64,000 bases of DNA, from assembly GCA_016110215.1 (NCBI GenBank), contig JADWQD010000004.1, positions 434,001-498,000 of the forward strand. The letters are read 5' to 3'. Position 1 is the stretch's first letter; each line of letters opens with the position of its first letter. This DNA comes from Capronia americana (Eukaryota; Ascomycota; Eurotiomycetes; Chaetothyriales; Herpotrichiellaceae). The notes under the pieces were generated by a model. That model saw only the letters and a list, made by a program, of their open reading frames with translations, did not search any database and was not told where the DNA came from. The position numbers and the translations under genes are program-made. This document shows, piece by piece, positions 57,568 to 64,000 of the stretch.

Positions 57568-59244
57568 ATGTCCAGCTTTACCGCCACCAGAGACCGAGTC
57601 TGGTCACGGCGAGAAATCGAAGGACTTATTGCAGAGGGGAGGAAGATCATAATCCTCGATGGACGGGTGATCAAGGCTGATGCGTGGCTGCCTTACCACC
57701 CCGGAGGTGTTAAGGCAATCTTGCACATGGTGGGAAGAGATGGCACAGACGAGATCCGGGCACTACATTCTCCAGAAGCGCAGGCGCATATGGAGAAGTT
57801 CGCTATCGGCAAAATCGAGGGCAGATGGAACAATTTCTTGCCGCCCATACAAGGCGGACTGTTCAGGCCGTATGCTGAGGACAAGGATTCAGAGGAGCAG
57901 GACGAGCTCGAGTCAGATGTGCAGACGGATGGAGCTCTAAGCTCTTCGAGCAGCAACAGTTCGGCCCCTCCATCACCTATTTTCGACCCGGTTGACGCGC
58001 GAAAACGAGAACCATCTTCGTCTTCGTCCGCTCCCTCGCTGTCAGAGAATGACTCACAAAGTGATCGCATTCAAAGAAAGCTCTCCGCAGAGAAGACCTC
58101 CGACATACTCAAATACCCGTCCCTCGATCAAATATCTCAAGACGACATCGTTGCAAAATACCGGGACCTCGACGTTCGAATGCGCGCCGCTGGCCTGTAC
58201 AACTGCCCTTATGGAGCTTACGGCATCGAATGCTGCCGCTACGTTTTGCTCTTCGCCTCGTTCCTCATTGCACTTCGACACTCTTACTATGCTCTTTCGG
58301 CCACCTTCTTGGGCGTGTTCTGGCACCAACTCGTCTTCACCGCCCACGACGCAGGCCACATGGGCATCACGCACAACTTCCACATCGACACATGCATCGG
58401 CATCTTCATCGCCGACTTTCTCGGCGGACTGTCCATCGGCTGGTGGAAACGCAACCACAACGTCCACCACATCGTGACCAACTCGCCCGAACACGACCCG
58501 GACATCGAACACATGCCCTTCTTCGCCATCTCCACCCGCTTCTTCAACTCCCTCCGCTCGACGTACTACGACCGCGTCATGGAATTCGACGCCCTCGCAA
58601 GATGGGCCGTTTCCAAACAACACTGGCTGTACTACCCGCTCCTCACTTTCGGGCGGTTCAACCTCTACCGCCTCTCCTGGGAGTATCTCTTTCTGGGCCA
58701 GGCCCCGAAGAAAGGCCCCGCGTGGTGGCACCGCTACCTCGAGATCTTCGGCCAATTCGTCTTCTGGACCTGGTTCGGCTACTTGGTCGTGTACCAGTCC
58801 ATCCCCACGGCGTGGGACCGCTTCGTCTTCGTCATGGTCTCCCACATGGTCACCGCACCGCTGCACGTGCAAATCACACTCTCCCACTTCGCAATGTCGA
58901 CCACGGACATGGGCGTGCACGAGTCCTTCCCCCAGAAAATGCTCCGCACGACCATGGACGTCGACTGTCCCACCTGGCTGGACTTTGTGCACGGTGGGCT
59001 GCAGTTCCAGGCCGTGCACCATTTGTTCCCGCGCATCCCGAGACATAATCTGAGGAGGGCGCAGGTTTACGTGCGCGAGTTCTGTCGAGAGACGGGCATC
59101 CCCTACGCGATCTACGGCTTCGCCAAGGGAAATGGCGAGGTGATTGGCCGGCTTGCGGAGGTGGCGGCGCAGGTGCGCGTGTTTGACGAGTGTAGGAGGG
59201 TTGTTGCGAGAGAGGTGGTCGAGGGCAAGGAGAAGTTGATATAG
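57568..59244 (+). CDS. Cytochrome-b5 fusion desaturase, probably delta-8 sphingolipid
   Basis: Front-end desaturase with an N-terminal cytochrome b5 domain, most like fungal delta-8 sphingolipid desaturases, which place a double bond in the long-chain base of glucosylceramides in the ER. Single exon, 558 aa. The b5 heme motif is HPGG (about residue 49), with the second His in RALHS. A Ser/Asp-rich linker (about 110-190) is longer than in plants. The three His boxes are HDAGH (about 262), HNVHH (about 299) and QAVHH (about 481), the last with Gln replacing the first His as the family requires. Membrane helices surround them (YVLLFASFLIALRHSYY). Confidence 0.92.
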   Translation: MSSFTATRDRVWSRREIEGLIAEGRKIIILDGRVIKADAWLPYHPGGVKAILHMVGRDGTDEIRALHSPEAQAHMEKFAIGKIEGRWNNFLPPIQGGLFRPYAEDKDSEEQDELESDVQTDGALSSSSSNSSAPPSPIFDPVDARKREPSSSSSAPSLSENDSQSDRIQRKLSAEKTSDILKYPSLDQISQDDIVAKYRDLDVRMRAAGLYNCPYGAYGIECCRYVLLFASFLIALRHSYYALSATFLGVFWHQLVFTAHDAGHMGITHNFHIDTCIGIFIADFLGGLSIGWWKRNHNVHHIVTNSPEHDPDIEHMPFFAISTRFFNSLRSTYYDRVMEFDALARWAVSKQHWLYYPLLTFGRFNLYRLSWEYLFLGQAPKKGPAWWHRYLEIFGQFVFWTWFGYLVVYQSIPTAWDRFVFVMVSHMVTAPLHVQITLSHFAMSTTDMGVHESFPQKMLRTTMDVDCPTWLDFVHGGLQFQAVHHLFPRIPRHNLRRAQVYVREFCRETGIPYAIYGFAKGNGEVIGRLAEVAAQVRVFDECRRVVAREVVEGKEKLI

Positions 59245-59619
59245 TGGGCGGGGAGAGCAGAGCAGAGCAGTCTAGCGTAGAGTAGAGTAGAGTAGAATAG
59301 AGGGTCGCCCAGCGTCCGAGGCGAGAGATTATGCCAACAATAATGATCATAGATAATGACGGGATGAATAAGACAATATACGAAAAAGATATCTGGGTGT
59401 GAATGTGTATGGGCACGGCTATTGCGCGCCTAGACAGGAGATAGAGGCGTCGATGTGCTGTGCATAGCTCCCTCTCCTCTTCTCATATTTCGAACTGAGA
59501 AGACATGCATTGATTAGAGGGACATATGTAAGACACTAGTGGACTCGAGGTACGTTGTGCGATACAGCCAGTCTTAATCAGGAATATCAGGAATTTACGC
59601 CGGCTATCGCCTATTTCGT
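59245..59619. other. Convergent intergenic region
   Basis: 375 bp between desaturase and XRCC2 3' ends. It starts with imperfect AGAGC/AGAGT pentamer repeats (about 59255-59300). Confidence 0.6.
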
Positions 59620-60982
59620 TCAACCCTCCATCCATCCCACCTCGACGCCTGGGTCCGTGATATTGAACGTGAACCCAGCCCCGCCAGCAGTCCTCCCGGC
59701 CTGGCCTCCGATGACGTTCACGCTCTGCACCACGGCGGTGAACCGGCCCTGTCTCATAGCGTCGAACCGCCTCTCCCTAGTGCTCAGGCACTCGTCCATG
59801 CTCATCTGCGGCGGGAACTGCGCGACGGGCATCCTCGCCAGCGACAGCGCTAACGTCGCGTAGGCCGTCCAGGGGGATATACCGCGCGCGCTGTCTGGAG
59901 GCGCCGCAGGGGTCATGGGCCTGGCTTCGGCTTCGGCTTGGGGTCGTCTAGCCGATGCGGGGGAAGGGTGAGTTGATGGCATAGTCGTGCTGAAGAGCAC
60001 GGCGCATTCGAACCTTGCTTGTACGAGTTTCAACTGCTCGATGATCTGATGCGTCGTGCTGGGTGCTTGGCCTTGGATGCCCAGGCCGGGGGTGTCGAGG
60101 CGGGCCATCGCCCGGTCGAACCGGTCTTGCCAGTAGAACGCTGTTGCTGGGTCGATGACCACCAGGCCGAGAGGTCGGTGGATCGGGATGGACTGCCCGA
60201 GGGACGTGCCGAACAGGTAGGCCTGCAGGTTCGAGAGGATGGAGAGGATGTGGGAGGATGATTGAGGACGGAAGATGTGGACGTGGTGCAATGCGTCTTG
60301 GATGATCGCGTCGACGTCGATCTCGGGAATGGGGAGCGAGGTAGTGCCCGGGTTGTTTGGCTGCTGGTTGGAGGACTGCTGCTGGACGTAATGCTGCATG
60401 ATCTGCTTGAGCCTCCTGGCAGAGAAGTGGCCGTCCGCGTCGATATACACGACCGTTGATTCCTTACCGCCCGCATGTCTTGGGAGCGCGGAGACGGCAG
60501 TCAAGTAGGAGAGGAGGGCTGTCTTGCCCGAGGCGGTCGTCCGGCTGGTGAGCTCGATCGTGGCCGGCTTGGCCTTCGCCATAGGCGTAGCCGTGGCTGT
60601 CTCGACGTGTCGTGCATGGGGCTCAATGTCTAAGTCATGTTGATCCTGACTCTCATTGCCGTGACGATCTGGAGACGGCCATGCGGGTCTTGGTGGCGGC
60701 GTTGTCCCTGCAGGGTAGCGGACTGCTTCCAGCAGCTTGTCCAGCTGCGGCACGCCGAATATTGATTTTGGCTGAGGACATGTTATGTGTCTGAGTTCGG
60801 CCAGAAACTATCGCCTCGAATTGTCAACGTTTAGGATACGCCTGTGGACGTTGACGGCGACGGCGAGTCCGAAGATGGAGTGGAGTGGAGCGGAGCGGAC
60901 GAGGTTCGAAGCGACTCACCTTTTCTAAACTCTCCTCTTGCACTTCTTCAAGGAGTCTCGCTCCGTAGTGTTCAGCCGCCAT
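59620..60982 (-). CDS. XRCC2-like Rad51 paralogue
   Basis: Rad51 paralogue of the XRCC2 type, for homologous recombination. Two exons, 60982-60920 and 60771-59620, around a 148-nt intron, give 404 aa. The splice reads EKPKSIFGVPQLDKLL, an acceptable family opening. Walker A is degenerate: ELTSRTTASGKTALLSYL (about residue 92), with TASGKT in place of GxxGxGKT. VVYIDADGHFSARRL follows, then VDAIIQDALHHVHIFRP and the Walker B-like strand LGLVVIDPATAFYW. The C-terminal core continues with IIEQLKLVQARFECAVLFSTT and ends with GGAGFTFNITDPGVEVGW. The nuclear role is inferred from family. Confidence 0.85.
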
Positions 60983-61113
60983 GTTTTCGCCATGATAGGG
61001 GCGCGACAGGAGTGAAAGGTACAGGCGCCTGATGAAGCGCACGCAGCGAAAGTGAACAAGGGAAAAGGAAGGAAGGAAGGTTGTCCAATTCTATCAATTG
61101 TGTATTGGCATCA
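60983..61113. promoter_or_regulatory. Short bidirectional promoter, XRCC2-like / SOM1
   Basis: Only 131 bp separate the two head-to-head start codons, so both transcripts must start inside or overlap. It has an AAGGAAGGAAGG run. No specific site recognised. Confidence 0.45.
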
Positions 61114-61582
61114 ATGGCGCCGCCCGAACTCGTCTTCCCGGTCTCGGACCTCGACGGCAAAATCCACGGACACACGGTCAACTATAAGGAGAAATCACGC
61201 AAATTACCCCAGGACTTCGACCTGAAGCGGGATTGCGAGTTAATGGAGCTTGTCCAGTACAGTTGCACGACGCCAGATCAGCAAATCGAGAGGGCGCTCG
61301 CGAGTGGAAGTGGGAGGCCCAGGATGGAGTGTTTCCCAATCGTGAGGCTGTTTCGCAAGTACGCCGGTCTTTGCAATCATTCCCTCACCTAGAAGAGGGG
61401 GCTTCATGCTAACAGACACCAGATGCGTAAAAGGCGGAAAGGTATTCCACGTCGAAACTACAGCTTGGGAAGGTCCGCTTGCCTGGAAACCGCCAGCACA
61501 GGATGATAAAGTGATCGGAAAAGAAGCATCGGACGCATCTTCTGCACCGACCCTTTGGACTTCAATCTGGTCGAAGAAATGA
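61114..61582 (+). CDS. SOM1: Mitochondrial export protein Som1
   Basis: Small subunit associated with the mitochondrial inner membrane peptidase (Imp1/Imp2). Two exons, 61114-61358 and 61423-61582, with a 64-nt intron (GTACGC..ACCAG, GCTAAC branch), give 134 aa. The family Cys pattern is present: DCELMELVQYSC, then MECFPIVRLFRKC, the last Cys being supplied by exon 2. The C-terminus contains FHVETTAWEG and ends WSKK. The start MAPPELVFPVSD is preferred to an upstream non-ATG extension. It is divergent from the XRCC2-like gene. Confidence 0.85.
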
Positions 61583-61677
61583 ATTCATGTATCCTGCCTA
61601 GATTGGGGTATCATATGCACTGTGGTGGCCCTCCAAACGCCGTCGCTGAGAGAAAGAACGATCCCACCAGCAATCCG

Positions 61678-62699
61678 TCAAAGCTCCATCGCAACATCCT
61701 CGTTGTGGATTGAACTCCCGCCACCATCTTTGACGGGCGGGGCTTTCCTCTTCACCGCGACATCGTCTGGCATGCGGTACGCCTTCTCGCAAGTCACGAT
61801 CGGTCCCAACTCAAACCCACCGGGCTCGTTAGCCAGCAAGTCGCGCAGCGTCTCTTCGAAAACCGCCTCCTCTGACAAAGTGACACCCGTCTTCCACCGT
61901 TTCCGGCGTTGTTGCCGCGCGGGAGTCTTCTGCTTGACGAAAGACGCCTCGCTTTCAAGTGTATGCGTGGCATCCAGCTTGACGGCCCCGGCCAACTTGC
62001 GCAACGCCTGCTCGCCCAGCTTCCCTTCATGGGTCGCCAACTCTCTGATCTTGCGCGTGTCAGATTCTCTCTGCGGGTAGACGGGTGTGTCTTTGTAGGT
62101 ATGCGCCGAAGGTAACTCAGGGAGTCCTTTCGTGGTGAAGGAGTATTTCTTCAATGCGCCATGGCCATCCAGGTCGGGACCGAGGAACGAAGCCGGAAGT
62201 TCGACGAGGTTGTGGAATTCGTCTTCAGGAGGAGGTGTCGGGTATAGAGGGGGGTTTATTTCCGGTTGGGTCTTGTAAGGTCGAAGTTGGTCGTCTGGTC
62301 GAGGAATGTTGAAGACATCGATCGCGGTTTCGAAATCAGGTGCGATGGGACATATTCGGCGGGCTGCCAGCATAGATCGCCGGACTTTGGACAGGAATTT
62401 CAGCATGACTAGGAACAAATCAGTCAATATATTCTTTTGCAGTCCTGGGAGCATCGTAGCGTACATTCATCTACCGCAGCGACCATTGATTCCAGCACGA
62501 CCGATTCGATGACTGGGTCTGTGATGTCCTCCTTGAGCGCCACTTCTTCGCATATCGTCCGTATACAGTCAACTAGCAATTTGTCCACCACTTCTTGTTC
62601 GACCAGGGCCGGCTCCGGCGTAGGGATTGTCTGAGGCTTGTGTCGCATGACATGATGGTGGTGGTACGGGATCTTCCTTTTCGGGGAGATTGTCGACAT
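61678..62699 (-). CDS. TAF8: TFIID subunit TAF8
   Basis: Histone-fold subunit of the TFIID general transcription factor, partner of TAF10. Two exons, 62699-62465 and 62408-61678, around a 56-nt intron (GTACGC..CCTAG), give 321 aa. The histone fold (about residues 35-110) reads VVDKLLVDCIRTICEEVAL, in pieces, and FMLKFLSKVRRSMLAARR across the splice. The TAF8 C-terminal signature is LPELPSAHTYKDTPVYPQRE, then IRELATHEGKLGEQALRKL (about 175-225). The tail has RRKRW, a likely nuclear import signal. It is convergent with SOM1. Confidence 0.92.
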
Positions 62700-64000
62700 G
62701 GCCGCGCTGGGGAGCTAGGAGACGAGGAAGTCCTGCTCCTCTCATAAATATCGGTAAGATCAAGAAAAATATCTGACTGCTCCAGATCAACGTCAGTCGG
62801 ACCTCAAGTTGCAAGCACAGAAGGGTGAACGCTAGTGCCGCGACGAGGCTGCGGCTTACATAATGTGCCAAGGCCAAGGCTGAACCTGCGATCACTTCGG
62901 CCTCAATTGCGGATCTTCAAGGAGCTCCAGCGCTGTATCACACCACTGTGACTTTCCACTTTTCACCTTTCACCTCCTTCTCTTCAACCACGACCCCTAC
63001 CCCGACCGCAAACCGCTCTCTACCGTCGAGGCACCTGGGCGTGAATAGCCAAACAATACAAGGAAGGAAGATCTCGAGCTCTTTGAGAGCTCCGAAAGTG
63101 AAAACATGCCAATCAAACCTATCGAAGGGGTATGTCGCGTCCCGGTCTTGCAAGCTATGAGCCCCAGCATATACCTGGCCCTCTGCCTCGATTGAGCTTC
63201 TTCTCTACCTGTTGTTGGGGCCTTAACTTGGCCTCGGCTCGTCTCGTCTCGTTCTCTACTACTGCATGAGCTACCTCGCTGACATTTGGACCCGCGCAGA
63301 TGCTCCGACGGGGCCTCGTCTTGGATCTCAGCATCGCTCTCGGTATGCTCTCTCCGTCCGTGCTCATAAATGAGCTCCTTCCGAAGCTCCGGAGGCAGAC
63401 CAGGAGACGAGACTAACACCGGAACACCGTATAGGTCTCGGCACAACGTTCGGATACCTCTGGTGGTACGGTTTCCACCTGCCCCGCGTGCGAGCCCGCG
63501 ACAGTTTCTACGCCCGTCTCGAAGACCAACGTGCCCGGGACGCTGGGTTTAAATAGACACATCTCTAGTCTTCCAGTTTTGGCGAGATGATCCCACTGGG
63601 TGGGGGATGTCCAACGCATGGAGGGACGCAGGAGGTGAGCTCGCGGCTGTGAATGTGACAGGACTGTTGTGACTGGCTTGGGCAATTCAACCATCACCTG
63701 GAATGCGGGCAGGCATGCGTCAATCGGGACATACCTCTAGAAGGCATGAAGGCGAAGATGAGTGCATGGGCGACACTGTACATATAACCACTCGCCAGGC
63801 GAACTAAACGCAAAATGTCGATTGCACTGCACGGACGACATCGCTACTCGAGGTGACATTCTGCTTCTTTTCCACGACCTCAATTTGATACGCTTGCGCT
63901 CAAACTGCATGTTGAACCAGATGAAGTGAGCATTTTGGTGGGAAATGGTTTCGAGCTCGCACGTGAGCGTCAAAGGCAGGCCATCTGTGCCTAGATGCAA
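62700..64000. other. Right-edge region, no supportable gene
   Basis: 1.3 kb. Minus-strand stretches at about 63560-63200 look partly protein-like (GRLEMCLFKPSVPG, GLPPELRKELIYEHG, EVAHAVVENETRRAEAK) but in different frames with no convincing splice join. They may be exons of a gene extending beyond the window, or decay products. A minus-strand frame also runs open to base 64000. Confidence 0.35.

Noticed and set aside
58054..59046. 330-aa minus-strand frame inside the desaturase
   Set aside because: Antisense shadow of a GC-rich coding exon; the His/Glu/Val-rich composition is an artefact.
1..64000. CRISPR arrays, bacterial operons, rRNA genes
   Set aside because: None seen: the genes are eukaryotic, spliced and monocistronic, and no regularly spaced repeats or rRNA sequence were recognised.

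Overview
The window looks like nuclear DNA of a filamentous ascomycete (Pezizomycotina). Genes carry zero to six introns, almost all 47-150 nt, with GT(A/G)NGT donors, CTAAC/CTGAC-like branch points and YAG acceptors. Several families are typical of that group: Fig1, Som1, ELYS-like, 2EXR, AsaB-like, Mit1 and fungal XRCC2. I cannot fix the genus. Gene density is about one per 2.3 kb. Exon joins were deduced by hand from splice motifs, reading frame and protein continuity. In every spliced gene the joined length is a multiple of three.

Layout. 0.7-3.2 kb: phosphoketolase (-). 3.2-6.2 kb: no intact gene, but decayed coding-like tracts on the minus strand. 6.2-13.8 kb: AsaB-like oxygenase (-), carboxylesterase (-), ELYS-like protein (-), PRISE-like reductase (+) and a 54-aa spliced micro-gene (+). 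14.5-21 kb: two diverged paralogues of an unrecognised family enclose two 2EXR/F-box-like genes. 21-22.5 kb: Ty1/copia debris. 22.8-25.1 kb: FLC/TRP-like membrane protein (-). 26.9-33.8 kb: Mit1-type chromatin remodeller (-), divergent from a mitochondrial SpoU rRNA methyltransferase (+). 34.3-38.4 kb: unknown 413-aa protein (-) and a seven-exon ammonium transporter (+). 39.4-43.4 kb: a 1264-aa fusion of Cys-rich module, GBP-like GTPase, RING-like finger and patatin phospholipase (+). 44.3-45.2 kb: Fig1 (-). 46.1-51.4 kb: EXO1 (-), TMA16 (+), MAM33/p32 (+). 52.8-59.2 kb: CYP52-like P450 (+), a small membrane protein (+), cytochrome-b5 delta-8 sphingolipid desaturase (+). 59.6-62.7 kb: XRCC2 (-), SOM1 (+), TAF8 (-). 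62.7-64 kb: no gene I can support.

Function. Most genes are housekeeping: chromatin and transcription (Mit1, TAF8), recombination and repair (EXO1, XRCC2), mitochondrial maintenance (MRM1, MAM33, SOM1), nitrogen uptake (AMT) and membrane lipids (desaturase, P450). The accessory part is 3-22 kb plus the gene at 39-43 kb. The strongest candidate for something little described is the GTPase-RING-patatin fusion, whose parts are those of immune-type or membrane-damaging effectors. Second is the A / 2EXR / 2EXR / B paralogue cassette next to transposon debris.
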